64,000 bases of DNA from contig NZ_JAERQG010000002.1 in assembly GCF_016734805.1 (NCBI RefSeq), positions 992,001 to 1,056,000 on the forward strand, given 5' to 3'. The notes under the pieces are model-generated. The model made no database searches. It was not told the origin of the DNA and saw nothing but the letters and a program-made list of their open reading frames with translations. A program made the translations under genes and the position numbers. Numbering within the stretch: position 1 is the stretch's first letter; each line of letters starts with the position of its first letter. The stretch is from Marivirga atlantica. Its GTDB lineage: Bacteria > Bacteroidota > Bacteroidia > Cytophagales > Cyclobacteriaceae. Shown here one piece after another: positions 9,187-17,636 of this stretch.

Positions 9187-9217
9187 TTGATAAAGGAGTT
9201 CAATTCATCTTTATTTG
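9187..9217 (+). promoter_or_regulatory. Putative promoter of the LytS/LytTR operon
   Basis: TTG (9187-9189), a 20-nt spacer and TTTATTTG (9210-9217) match the Bacteroidota form TTG-N-TAnnTTTG with one mismatch in the -7 element. The start ATG follows at 9224, so the leader would be nearly absent. A weak -7 element would fit activation from the adjacent repeats. Confidence 0.45.
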
Positions 9218-9223
9218 TAGCCT

Positions 9224-10720
9224 ATGAAAGTGTTAAAAAGTTTGGAGAATTTTCTCCTTAAGAGTGATAGCTGGATTTTCATTGTCTATCTATTGGTTGC
9301 CAGTCATTTAGAAGTACAGATGCATGATGAAATGTTGATTGAAGACTATTTAGACAATATTTTACTGCTGTTTGCCATTTTTTCGCCACTGTTATTCCTT
9401 GAGTTTTTTAAATCTAAGTTCAGTGATCTATCAAAAAATAAGTTTACACTTCATCTGTCTTATTTTGGTATTCAGGCCATTTATTTGGTCATTATAAATC
9501 TACTAAATACAAGTCTGTATAACACGCCTCTATTCAGCTTACCAGAAGAGATTCTGGTACTTGTAAGTGTTTATTGGATATTGATAGCGATTGGGCTTCA
9601 TGTATTTAAAATATACAGAGGACGCTTTAAGTGGGTAAAAAAGATTAGATATATCAACCTGAATAAGGCACTTATATTATCACTCCTGCTAATAGCTGGC
9701 CTAATGGCATTACTTATCATTTCAGATTATGACAATTTTACAAGAAACCGCATAGTGGATGCAGGCATTGACTATAAAATAGTAATGAAAAGATTTCCTT
9801 TATTTCTAAGCATTTGGCTTCAAGTGTTTATAGCCTATATGGCAGGATTCTTCTTCTATTACCTTAATGCTAATTTCCTCATCCCTAAGCTATTAAGGCA
9901 AAGAGGTATTCTCTTTTACATTTTCGGTGGTTTAGGAACTATCTTTATCTTCTATCCTTTGATGGGTACTATTTTAAAATATCTCCCACTTCATCAAACA
10001 GTGCCGATCTTATTGCCTAGTGAAAATTATCAGGTGATGGACCCTATTAATGGAGCCGTTGTTTTTGGAATTATGATTGTTAGCATACCCCTCGTTCTCA
10101 CCTTGGATTGGTTCAAACAGAACAATGAAATAGTTCAACTTGAAAAACAAAATATTGAGACAGAATTAGACCTTTTGAAACAACAGATAAATCCACATTT
10201 CTTCTTTAATACCTTGAATAATTTGTATGCCATGAGCCTTGCTAAATCAGATCAAACCTCAGAAGTGGTCATGCAATTATCAGAATTAATGCGTTATGTC
10301 ATTTATAGAGGTAAGGAAGAAAAAGTCACCCTGGAGGAAGAATTAAAATACATTGAGGATTATATTAGTTTGCAACAAATCAGGCTACATCAGAAACTTG
10401 ATTTAGCTATATATAAAAACATTTCAAACAAAGACTTAACCCTTGCCCCGCTCCTATTAATTATTTTGGTAGAAAATGCTTTTAAACATGGCATTGAGCC
10501 TGCTGAAGGAAGTGCTCACTTAATCATCGATATTAAAGCCGATGAAAATACATTTTTCTTCCAATGTAGTAATACCTATGAAGAAGAAACTAGCAAGAAT
10601 GGCATAGGATTAGAAAACTTAAAGCGCAGGCTAGAAATTTTGTATCCGGAGCAACACCAACTATCTTTAATTAAAGAAGACAAACAGTTTATTGCTCAAC
10701 TTAAAATAAACTTTGCATGA
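9224..10720 (+). CDS. Sensor histidine kinase, LytS/YehU type
   Basis: The 498-aa protein has about eight N-terminal membrane helices (residues ~15-300) and no extracytoplasmic sensor domain, then a His_kinase/HATPase pair. The phosphorylated His is H325 in QQINPHFFFNTLNNL, the signature of LytS/YehU kinases. The N-box ILVENAFKHGIEP and G-box NGIGLENLKRR are present. The stop overlaps the start of the LytTR regulator (ATGA, 10717-10720), so the two are co-translated. The ligand is unknown; a link to the divergent exporter is inferred from the shared regulatory region. Confidence 0.93.
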   Translation: MKVLKSLENFLLKSDSWIFIVYLLVASHLEVQMHDEMLIEDYLDNILLLFAIFSPLLFLEFFKSKFSDLSKNKFTLHLSYFGIQAIYLVIINLLNTSLYNTPLFSLPEEILVLVSVYWILIAIGLHVFKIYRGRFKWVKKIRYINLNKALILSLLLIAGLMALLIISDYDNFTRNRIVDAGIDYKIVMKRFPLFLSIWLQVFIAYMAGFFFYYLNANFLIPKLLRQRGILFYIFGGLGTIFIFYPLMGTILKYLPLHQTVPILLPSENYQVMDPINGAVVFGIMIVSIPLVLTLDWFKQNNEIVQLEKQNIETELDLLKQQINPHFFFNTLNNLYAMSLAKSDQTSEVVMQLSELMRYVIYRGKEEKVTLEEELKYIEDYISLQQIRLHQKLDLAIYKNISNKDLTLAPLLLIILVENAFKHGIEPAEGSAHLIIDIKADENTFFFQCSNTYEEETSKNGIGLENLKRRLEILYPEQHQLSLIKEDKQFIAQLKINFA

Positions 10721-11445
10721 AGTTAAGGGCCCTGGTGATAGATGATGAACCTCTTGCGCATGATGTTATCAAAACTTATGCGGAAGATATTCCTTTTTTA
10801 GACATAGTGGGACACTGTTATTTAGCGACAGAGGCGATTAGCTTTTTGAATGAAAACCATGTAGATCTGCTTTTCCTCGATATTCAAATGCCAAAGCTTA
10901 AAGGGAATGAGTTTTTAAGAACGCTCACTAAGAAACCGGCAGTAATAATCACTTCTGCTTATGAAGAATATGCACTCGAAAGCTTTGAGTTAGATGCTAC
11001 GGATTATCTCTTAAAGCCCTTTAGGTTTGATCGGTTCTTAAAGGCTGTCAATAAAGTTCATGACCACATTCAACTAAAAAATGAACAATTGCATGAAAAT
11101 GAAGCCAATGAAGAAGGGAATCATGAAGAAAGCACTTCAAGTTATTTAATGCTCAAGGTAGACAAAAGGCAAATTCATATTGACAGTCGTCAAATCAATT
11201 ATTTGGAAAGCTATGGCAATTATGTAAAAGTATGGATAGATACAGCCTATCATCTTACACCACGCACGTTGAGTAGTTTTGAAGAACAATTGAATAACAA
11301 AGAGTTTTTAAGAGTGCATAAATCCTTTATAGTCCAAAAGGCTTCAATAAATTATATTGAAGGCAACAGAATTGTGCTTAAAAATAAATCAGAAATACCC
11401 ATAGGTAAAAGCTATAAACAACAGTTTAAGGAAGGTTTATTTTGA
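10717..11445 (+). CDS. LytTR-family response regulator
   Basis: The 242-aa protein has an N-terminal receiver domain (acidic pocket D9-D10, phospho-acceptor D55 in LLFLDIQMPK, Lys in YLLKPF near residue 103) and a C-terminal LytTR DNA-binding domain (~145-242). Family hallmarks include the ILYLESYGNYVK-like stretch and FLRVHKSFIVQ. An acidic linker (EQLHENEANEEGN) joins them. It overlaps its kinase by 4 bp. LytTR domains bind tandem 9-bp repeats 21 bp apart, and two such pairs sit upstream of this operon, so autoregulation and control of the exporter are likely. Confidence 0.94.
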   Translation: MKLRALVIDDEPLAHDVIKTYAEDIPFLDIVGHCYLATEAISFLNENHVDLLFLDIQMPKLKGNEFLRTLTKKPAVIITSAYEEYALESFELDATDYLLKPFRFDRFLKAVNKVHDHIQLKNEQLHENEANEEGNHEESTSSYLMLKVDKRQIHIDSRQINYLESYGNYVKVWIDTAYHLTPRTLSSFEEQLNNKEFLRVHKSFIVQKASINYIEGNRIVLKNKSEIPIGKSYKQQFKEGLF

Positions 11446-11466
11446 TAACAGCCAGAGTGATGCAGG

Positions 11467-12063
11467 TCATTGCTCTCTGATTTTGACTCCTGTCACCCTT
11501 TCGCATACTTTAAGGAATTCATCCTGTAGTTGTTCATCATCTGCAGCTTGGTTGTAGGCTTGCGGGTGCTGATGAAAATAGTATTGACCGCTGGCCGTGG
11601 CATCAGGATGAGTTGCTAACCAAAGCTGGGTTTCATACCCTTTCTGCAAGTCATCAGGCGCACCAGCTCCGCCCATTTTTGTAGGTACCCAACCCGGATT
11701 CACTGCATTCACTTTTATGCTCGGGTATCGTTTGGCCAAGGCTTTGGTGAGTAGCAAAATATGTAATTTAGTATCTCCATAGCCAATACCTTTACAGTCA
11801 CCAGCCAATTGCTCCAATTTAGCTTGTCCATTGCTGTGCAGACCAGAGCTCAAATAAATCAAACGAGGAGGTAATTTTACCAAAGCCGTAAGCAGATAGG
11901 GAGCAAAGGTGTTCACCTCTGCCAGGCGCTTTCCATCTCCCTGATAGATGCCAGCATTATGAATAATGGTGTCAAAAGGTCCTTGTGCATTAATTTTATC
12001 TGCTAAAGCTTTGGTTGCTTCTCGATCTGATAAATCTCCGATGATATAAAGCTTACCAGCCAA
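11467..12063 (-). pseudogene. Short-chain dehydrogenase lacking its NAD-binding N-terminus
   Basis: The frame encodes the middle and C-terminal parts of an SDR: the NNAG-like IHNAGIY, the catalytic Ser region IYLSSGLH, Y-x3-K in YGDTK and NPGWVPTKMGG. What is missing is the first beta-alpha-beta unit with TGxxxGxG. The only start in frame is a TTG at 12061-12063, with an in-frame TAA just upstream, and just 28 bp separate it from the next gene, so the missing ~35-45 residues are not in another frame nearby. It is probably a remnant left by a deletion. A functional truncated enzyme is possible but unlikely. Confidence 0.65.
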
Positions 12064-12091
12064 AATTTTGTTTTATTTCTCTTGAAAACAA

Positions 12092-12349
12092 TCACTTAAC
12101 GCGTGATTCAGAGTACAAGTCGTAAGCTGCCACCAATGACTCTCTCACGGAAGAACTTCGGAAGCTTTCATAAGAGTTTATTTGTTCTCGCTCTTCAACA
12201 TAAACAGGAAGGTAAACTTCATCAAAGGCATCCCATACAATAAGTAAATAGGCGTAGCCAATTTTGCTGTCCCGACCTTTTTCAAGCCATTGGTCAAACT
12301 CTGCTTCATCTAAACTTTTGGGGAAATCCGTATTATCAAACATTGTCAT
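12092..12349 (-). CDS. Hypothetical protein
   Basis: About 85 aa, acidic, with no signal peptide or membrane segment; I do not recognise it. The chosen start is the ATG at 12347-12349 (MTMFDNTDF); the frame runs upstream to a TTG at 12367. It contains SLDEAEFDQWLEKGRDSKIG, then a hydrophobic core (YAYLLIVWDAFDEVYLPVYV) and a Ser-rich end. It lies between another small hypothetical and the truncated SDR, all on the minus strand, but with no overlaps that would prove an operon. Confidence 0.6.
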   Translation of the reverse strand: MTMFDNTDFPKSLDEAEFDQWLEKGRDSKIGYAYLLIVWDAFDEVYLPVYVEEREQINSYESFRSSSVRESLVAAYDLYSESRVK

Positions 12350-12407
12350 TAAAGTATGAGTATGCAAATTAAGCAGGCCATGGCTTAAAGAGCAATTCTT
12401 TTAGAAT

Positions 12408-12656
12408 CTATCCTACTCTAACTATGTTGGAAATATTTTCTAATTCAATGCGGTAGCTGGCCCATCGCTTACCCTTTACAATAAGTGCCGGTGGTAATTC
12501 AGGTACCTTTACTTCACTGTATTCTTTGGCTTCCTTCGCAGCTGTTTCATGCGATGATAGGTTAACATCTATCACATCGCCATTTTTCATTATTACCTCT
12601 AGTTGAGCACCAATCGGTAAATCTTTAATTATGTCGTTTACTTCTTGCTCTGTCAT
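12408..12656 (-). CDS. Hypothetical protein
   Basis: An 82-aa soluble protein of unknown function. The first 30 residues (IIKDLPIGAQLEVIMKNGDVIDVNLSS, positions ~9-35) look like a small beta-barrel of the kind in Sm-like or translation-factor folds: a GAxLEV strand, then a GD turn and another strand. The end again alternates hydrophobic and polar residues. A perfect 16-nt palindrome (12682-12697) lies 26 bp upstream of its ATG and could be its operator. The fold comment is a guess; the reading frame is credible. Confidence 0.6.
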   Translation of the reverse strand: MTEQEVNDIIKDLPIGAQLEVIMKNGDVIDVNLSSHETAAKEAKEYSEVKVPELPPALIVKGKRWASYRIELENISNIVRVG

Positions 12657-12681
12657 ATAACCGTTGTTTTTATGCTAAAAC

Positions 12682-12697
12682 CTCTTTTGCAAAAGAG
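12682..12697. promoter_or_regulatory. Perfect 16-nt palindrome, candidate operator
   Basis: CTCTTTTGCAAAAGAG is a perfect dyad without spacer, placed in the gap between the divergent genes 12408-12656 (minus) and 12822-13151 (plus) and closest to the former. With no loop or T-run it is not a terminator, which leaves a dimeric repressor site as the simplest reading. Confidence 0.45.
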
Positions 12698-12821
12698 TTG
12701 TTTGAGGTACCCCATAAATTAAGCGTTTCACAAAATGGGAATTAGGCGAATCACTCATGGCAGGCTTTTCTAACTGATTTAAATTTGAAATATCAAAAAT
12801 TAAAACCAAACTATTTCAATT

Positions 12822-13151
12822 ATGCCTAGATATACCAATTTAAAAATGGAAGCTTTTGAGAAACAAATCACATCAGACCCTAATGCTATAGTGTTGGATG
12901 TGAGAACTCCGGCTGAATACGCAGATGGTCATCTGGAAATGGCCATAAATGTACCTAACATTAAAGAAATAATAGATTCATTAGATCCTTCAAAGCACTA
13001 TTTTCTACATTGCCGAGTTGGTGGCAGAAGTGCAGTGGCTTCATTGGTGCTAGCCAATCGCGGATTTCAACATGTATTTAATTTAAGTGATTTGATTGAA
13101 AATACTTCACTTCCTCTTGTTAAAAACAAAGCTAAAAGCCTTGCGGCATAA
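12822..13151 (+). CDS. Rhodanese-like sulfurtransferase domain protein
   Basis: A single rhodanese domain of 109 aa. DVRTPAEYADGHLEMAINVPN (residues ~25-45) is the CH2A-type element, and the active loop HCRVGGRSAVAS carries the catalytic Cys that takes up the persulfide sulfur. The C-R-x-G-x-R-S loop fits single-domain GlpE-like enzymes. No signal peptide, so it is cytoplasmic. It has no operon partner: 80 bp separate it from the open frame leading into glnS. The sulfur acceptor cannot be told from context. Confidence 0.92.
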   Translation: MPRYTNLKMEAFEKQITSDPNAIVLDVRTPAEYADGHLEMAINVPNIKEIIDSLDPSKHYFLHCRVGGRSAVASLVLANRGFQHVFNLSDLIENTSLPLVKNKAKSLAA

Positions 13152-13322
13152 TATTTAAAGAACTTTCGTTGGACAATACAAAACTATTCAGCGATTTAAA
13201 TAATGGTGGCTGAGGTGTTTACAATCTTTTAATGATTGTTTTTGGTAGAGCAAGGTTTTACCTCAGCCCCGTTATTAAATTAATGAGCTCTCTCTTAAAG
13301 CTATTTATTATCCACTTACTCA

Positions 13323-13352
13323 TTGTAATTGCGTGTATTTCCGATAATTTTG
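13323..13352 (+). promoter_or_regulatory. Promoter of glnS
   Basis: TTG (13323-13325), a 19-nt spacer and a perfect -7 element TAATTTTG (13345-13352) fit the Bacteroidota consensus. The -7 ends 20 bp before the ATG at 13373. This supports that start over the upstream ATG at 13232, which would lie before the transcription start. Confidence 0.7.
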
Positions 13353-13372
13353 CTCGTCAATTATCAATACAA

Positions 13373-15406
13373 ATGAAAGAAGGATATAACTCATTAAATT
13401 TTATAGAACAGATAGTAGCCGATGATTTAAAAGAAGGCATATCTCAAAAGTCATTAAGATTTAGATTTCCCCCTGAACCTAATGGTTACTTACACATTGG
13501 TCATGCAGCTTCCATTTGCTTAAATTTTGGGTTAGGGGAAGATAACCAGGCCCCGGTTAATTTGCGTTTTGATGATACCAACCCTATTAAAGAAGAGCAG
13601 GAGTTCGTTGATTCAATTAAAAACGATATCGAGTGGTTAGGTTTTAAATGGGCAAAAGAGTGTTACACTTCTGATTACTTTCAACAGCTTTACGATTGGG
13701 CGATACAATTAATAAAAGATGGCAAGGCCTATGTTGATGGTCAATCAGCTGCCTTAATGGCCGAACAAAAAGGCACTCCAACAACTCCAGGAAAGGCAAG
13801 TCCTTACAGAGATACCCCAGTTGAAGAAAACCTTCGATTATTTGAGGAAATGAAAGATGGTAAACATGCAGAAGGGACTTATGTATTGAGAGCAAAGATT
13901 GATATGGCCTCTCCTAATATGCTCATGCGTGATCCGCTCATGTACCGTATTCTTAACAAGCCCCACCATAGAACAGGAAGTGAATGGTGTATATATCCGA
14001 TGTACGACTGGGCTCACGGCCAATCAGATTATGTGGAGCAGGTTTCCCACTCTATCTGTACACTAGAATTTAAGCCTCACAGAGAGTTATATGATTGGTT
14101 CCTTGATCAAATCATCGACCCGGACAAACTAAGACCGAAACAAAGAGAGTTTGCCCGTAGAAATTTGAGCTATACTGTAATGAGCAAAAGAAAATTGCTC
14201 GAATTAGTACAAAGCAAAACCGTAGCTGGTTGGGACGATCCTCGTATGCCTACTATTTCCGGTTTACGCAGAAGAGGTTATACGCCAGAATCGATCAGGA
14301 AATTCAGTGAAGTATCCGGCATCACCAAACGTGATAGCGTAACCGATGTGTCATTGTTGGAATACTGCATCAGAGAAGACCTCAACAAAAATGCTACAAG
14401 AGTGATGGGCGTGCTTGATCCTGTCAAGTTAATTCTGGGCAACTACCCTGCCGACAAAACAGAAATGTTAATAGCAGAGAATAATCCTGAGATAGAAAAC
14501 TCTGGATCGCATGAGGTGCCTTTCAGTAAAGAATTATACATTGAAAGAGAGGATTTTAAAGAAGAGGCCAATAGCAAATACTTCAGGTTAACATTAGGTA
14601 AAGAAGTAAGACTAAAAAATGCCTATATCATTAAAGGTGAGTCTGTTGAAAAGGATGTAAATGGTCGTATTACAGCTATTCATTGTAGCGTAGATTTAGA
14701 TTCACGCTCAGGAAGTGGTACCGAAGCCAGCATGCGCAAAGTGAAAGGTACGTTGCACTGGGTTTCTATTGAGCATGCCGTAAAAGCTGAAATAAGAGAG
14801 TATGACCGACTATTCCTTGATGAAGCACCCGATAGCCACGAAGAAAAAGGTTTTATGGAGTTCATCAACCCTGATTCACTCAACATAGTGAAAGAAGCTT
14901 ATGTAGAGCCTTTCCTTCAGAGTGCTTCTATAGATGACAAATTTCAATTTCAGCGAGTAGGCTATTTCACTTTAGACAAGGATAGCAAAGCAGATCACTT
15001 GGTTTTTAATAAGACAGTTGGCTTAAAAGATTCATGGGCCAAACAACAGCCTAAGGACAATCAGCCGAAGCAGCAGTCAAATAAAGGCCAGCAAAATCAG
15101 CCTAAGAGAAGTGCAATTAGCGAAATCCAGAAAATAAGTAAAAAATACACCAACCTATCAGGTGATAAACTGGAAAGTGCCAAAGAGAACATTCTCCAGC
15201 TAGCGGAAGAAGTGACTTATGAGGATTTACAACCGTTATTTAATACTGCAGCTAAAAAGGTAGGAACGCGCATTGGCGTTACCCTTGCGCTAGGCGTATT
15301 ATTAAAGAAGGGGCAGGCAAAGAATGATGAGATAGAGCAATTTATCGAGGCTGGAAAAAATGACCCTAATGAGTTGCTCAACGAAGCGGCCAAAATGATT
15401 GGTTAA
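13373..15406 (+). CDS. glnS: Glutamine-tRNA ligase with extra C-terminal domain
   Basis: GlnRS charges tRNA-Gln with glutamine. From the ATG at 13373 it has 677 aa. The class I motifs are HIGH in FPPEPNGYLHIGHA and the KMSKS-equivalent VMSKR. The anticodon-binding beta-barrels end near residue 555, the usual length of a bacterial GlnRS. Then come a Gln/Lys/Asn-rich linker (~556-580) and a ~95-residue helical domain (~581-677) that I do not recognise. The frame is open upstream to 13232, but a promoter at 13323-13352 and a hydrophobic, non-GlnRS prefix argue for 13373. A terminator follows. Confidence 0.95.
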   Translation: MKEGYNSLNFIEQIVADDLKEGISQKSLRFRFPPEPNGYLHIGHAASICLNFGLGEDNQAPVNLRFDDTNPIKEEQEFVDSIKNDIEWLGFKWAKECYTSDYFQQLYDWAIQLIKDGKAYVDGQSAALMAEQKGTPTTPGKASPYRDTPVEENLRLFEEMKDGKHAEGTYVLRAKIDMASPNMLMRDPLMYRILNKPHHRTGSEWCIYPMYDWAHGQSDYVEQVSHSICTLEFKPHRELYDWFLDQIIDPDKLRPKQREFARRNLSYTVMSKRKLLELVQSKTVAGWDDPRMPTISGLRRRGYTPESIRKFSEVSGITKRDSVTDVSLLEYCIREDLNKNATRVMGVLDPVKLILGNYPADKTEMLIAENNPEIENSGSHEVPFSKELYIEREDFKEEANSKYFRLTLGKEVRLKNAYIIKGESVEKDVNGRITAIHCSVDLDSRSGSGTEASMRKVKGTLHWVSIEHAVKAEIREYDRLFLDEAPDSHEEKGFMEFINPDSLNIVKEAYVEPFLQSASIDDKFQFQRVGYFTLDKDSKADHLVFNKTVGLKDSWAKQQPKDNQPKQQSNKGQQNQPKRSAISEIQKISKKYTNLSGDKLESAKENILQLAEEVTYEDLQPLFNTAAKKVGTRIGVTLALGVLLKKGQAKNDEIEQFIEAGKNDPNELLNEAAKMIG

Positions 15407-15428
15407 TTAATCTAATAATTACGAAAGT

Positions 15429-15456
15429 AAAAGGGAGCCTAAGAGCTCCCTTTTTT
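15429..15456 (+). terminator. Intrinsic terminator of glnS
   Basis: AAAAGGGAGC (15429-15438) pairs with GCTCCCTTTT (15445-15454) around a 6-nt loop and runs straight into a T-tract, 23 bp after the glnS stop. Confidence 0.9.
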
Positions 15457-15546
15457 ATTATTTAAAATTTGGTGCAGCTTTTTGAGTCTAATTATAAAAT
15501 ATAATAATTGAAGCTTTACCAAGCTGAGGGAATTTGAATGATTCAT

Positions 15547-17628
15547 CTAAACTCTTTTAACATCTATTAAAAAATCCAGGGCGTGACCTTGAGAATCATC
15601 TACTGGAAGTTCGACCTTTACTTTGGTGTATTTGTATGGTTCAGATTCAAGACTTATCTGCCCTTTTAGTACGTCTACTGATTTCCTCACAATATAAAGA
15701 CCTAAGCCATTACCTTTAGAGTATTCAGTACCCACATAGAACATATCAAATAACTTATTAGACAATTTATCATCTACACCAATACCATTATCCTTGACTT
15801 CAATACATAGCTTATCAGCCTCCTGAGAAATTTTTAGCTGGACTTTCCTGATATTTGAGTGTTTGATACTGCTGAAAAAGAAGGCGTTATCTAATAAATT
15901 GCTGATTATCACTTCTACAAGGTAGGGAATAGTAACCACCGTTAATTCTTTGTTGCAGTCTAATTCAAAAGTAAGGTTTCCAGCTTCAATAATTGAACTA
16001 AATCTTTCAGAGACCTCTTTAGCCAGATTATATATATTAACCTTTTTAAACTTACCTGGCTGATGTATTTCACTTATGGTGCTCAGTTTCTTAAGAAGCT
16101 TATCCATTTGACTATTTGTCTTAAGAATAAGGTTGGTTAGCTGATCATTCTTTGTATCTCTTGATATGAGGTCACTTAAACCGGCAATTGAACAAATAGG
16201 TGCTCTTAAATCATGTGATGCCCGATAGAGCACCATGTCTAATTCTTTAAATGTTTGCTCAAGTAAGTTAGTTCTTTCAGAAACTATAGTCTCAAGGTTC
16301 TGATTAATGTTATTGACCTTTTCGTTGGCAACTACTAATTGTCTTTGCTGCTTTTTAAGCCTACCCCATAAATAAATTAAGAGTATAATGAGCAAAGCAA
16401 AAAATATAGTGATCGCACTTATAAACAATATTCTCTGTTGAAAGCGTTTTTTTTCATCTAACCTCTTTTGTTCACTTTCAGATAGCTTATCCTCTAACTC
16501 GGTTAAGTTGAAGTATTTAACCTTCAATTCGTTGATCATTTCTTTATAACCACTGAGGTTTTCATAGAATTCATTCTCATTAGAAAGAAGTAATTCTTCT
16601 AATTGATTGATATCATCTAATAAGCTGGCGCGTTCCTGTTTATTCAGGTTGGCTATGCCATTGCTAAGTTTTTCTTTTACCAATTCAATTTTATTTGTGA
16701 AGGCAGATTTTTGAGCATTTAATCTATTCCCCTCTCGTCTCACCTCTTTTAGTAAATTTTCCAAATCACGTTCTACAATTGTTGTATCTGTGATATATGT
16801 TATAAAGGAAGTAGAATCATTTGATTGACTAATTTCGGCCAACAAGGATTGAAATTTATCATCTAATTTTTGCCTGGTGGATTCACTTAATTCTTCTATT
16901 TTAGCATCCTTTAGAAGCGTATAGAATAATGTAAGATCGTCAATTGAGTCAATCTTATTTGAAATAAAAATTTCCCAATTGGGATCAGATGCTGACTTAT
17001 CAATCGCATCTAATGAAGGTGTATCCTTATCTATAATTGTTACTTGTTGCTTTAGTCTTTCAACCCTAAGAACATACTGATCGTTTTGATAACTGACATT
17101 TTGAGGAATGTAACCTTCCACATTAAATTGACTTGTTTCTATTATGCGTTCATTTAATGCCAGTGGGACAATGGCTATTCCATTAGTATTAGTAGCTATA
17201 TTTACAGTTTTCTCACCAATATAGGTTAGCTTAGCTCCAGCAACAACATCATTGTTTTCATCTTTCAGTAAGAGCTTTACATCTCGGTAGCTTTTCTTTC
17301 GGATAGTAAGCTCTAAAATGCCTTTGCTCAAATTCCAGGAAGCAGCCTCCAGGGTAGGATCACCTACTTCAACAGATTTTATTGGAAGCTCATCTTTTTT
17401 AAGGTTGGCAAATGCCAAACCTTTATCATTAAGCTCAACGTATTTTCCTTGATTAATAGAGATTTTAATATTTCCGTAAGGTGTCAGTGATTCATTGAAA
17501 GCCTTAATTTGAATAACTTGAGTATCCTGTGCCTTTAAATGCTCTACTGATATTAACAAAATGCCTATTAATAGTATATGATATACACTTGTGTAAAGCC
17601 TTTTATATTTAAAAGCTCTAACAGACAT
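15547..17628 (-). CDS. Histidine kinase at the end of the adhesin/PorP operon
   Basis: The 693-aa protein has a signal peptide (cut near LKAQD), a periplasmic region with two carboxypeptidase-regulatory-like beta domains (~35-200), a long coiled coil (~230-395), one membrane helix (~402-424), then HisKA with H472 in YRASHDLRAP, N-box NLLDNAFFFS, and G boxes DNGIGV and GNGLGLYIV. It lacks a receiver domain and no response regulator is adjacent. It sits 8 bp after the PD40 gene as the last member of the HYR-PorP-PD40 operon. Sensing the state of the surface machinery is inferred from that position. Confidence 0.9.
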   Translation of the reverse strand: MSVRAFKYKRLYTSVYHILLIGILLISVEHLKAQDTQVIQIKAFNESLTPYGNIKISINQGKYVELNDKGLAFANLKKDELPIKSVEVGDPTLEAASWNLSKGILELTIRKKSYRDVKLLLKDENNDVVAGAKLTYIGEKTVNIATNTNGIAIVPLALNERIIETSQFNVEGYIPQNVSYQNDQYVLRVERLKQQVTIIDKDTPSLDAIDKSASDPNWEIFISNKIDSIDDLTLFYTLLKDAKIEELSESTRQKLDDKFQSLLAEISQSNDSTSFITYITDTTIVERDLENLLKEVRREGNRLNAQKSAFTNKIELVKEKLSNGIANLNKQERASLLDDINQLEELLLSNENEFYENLSGYKEMINELKVKYFNLTELEDKLSESEQKRLDEKKRFQQRILFISAITIFFALLIILLIYLWGRLKKQQRQLVVANEKVNNINQNLETIVSERTNLLEQTFKELDMVLYRASHDLRAPICSIAGLSDLISRDTKNDQLTNLILKTNSQMDKLLKKLSTISEIHQPGKFKKVNIYNLAKEVSERFSSIIEAGNLTFELDCNKELTVVTIPYLVEVIISNLLDNAFFFSSIKHSNIRKVQLKISQEADKLCIEVKDNGIGVDDKLSNKLFDMFYVGTEYSKGNGLGLYIVRKSVDVLKGQISLESEPYKYTKVKVELPVDDSQGHALDFLIDVKRV

Positions 17629-17636
17629 TTATACTT

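Noticed and set aside
13232-13372. Upstream ATG as the start of glnS
   Set aside because: It would add 47 hydrophobic residues unlike GlnRS, and the promoter at 13323-13352 lies downstream of it.
15118-15406. YqeY/GatB domain at the end of GlnRS
   Set aside because: Known in Deinococcus, but the tail here does not show the YqeY pattern near its end (such as KDMGKVM); it is left as unrecognised.
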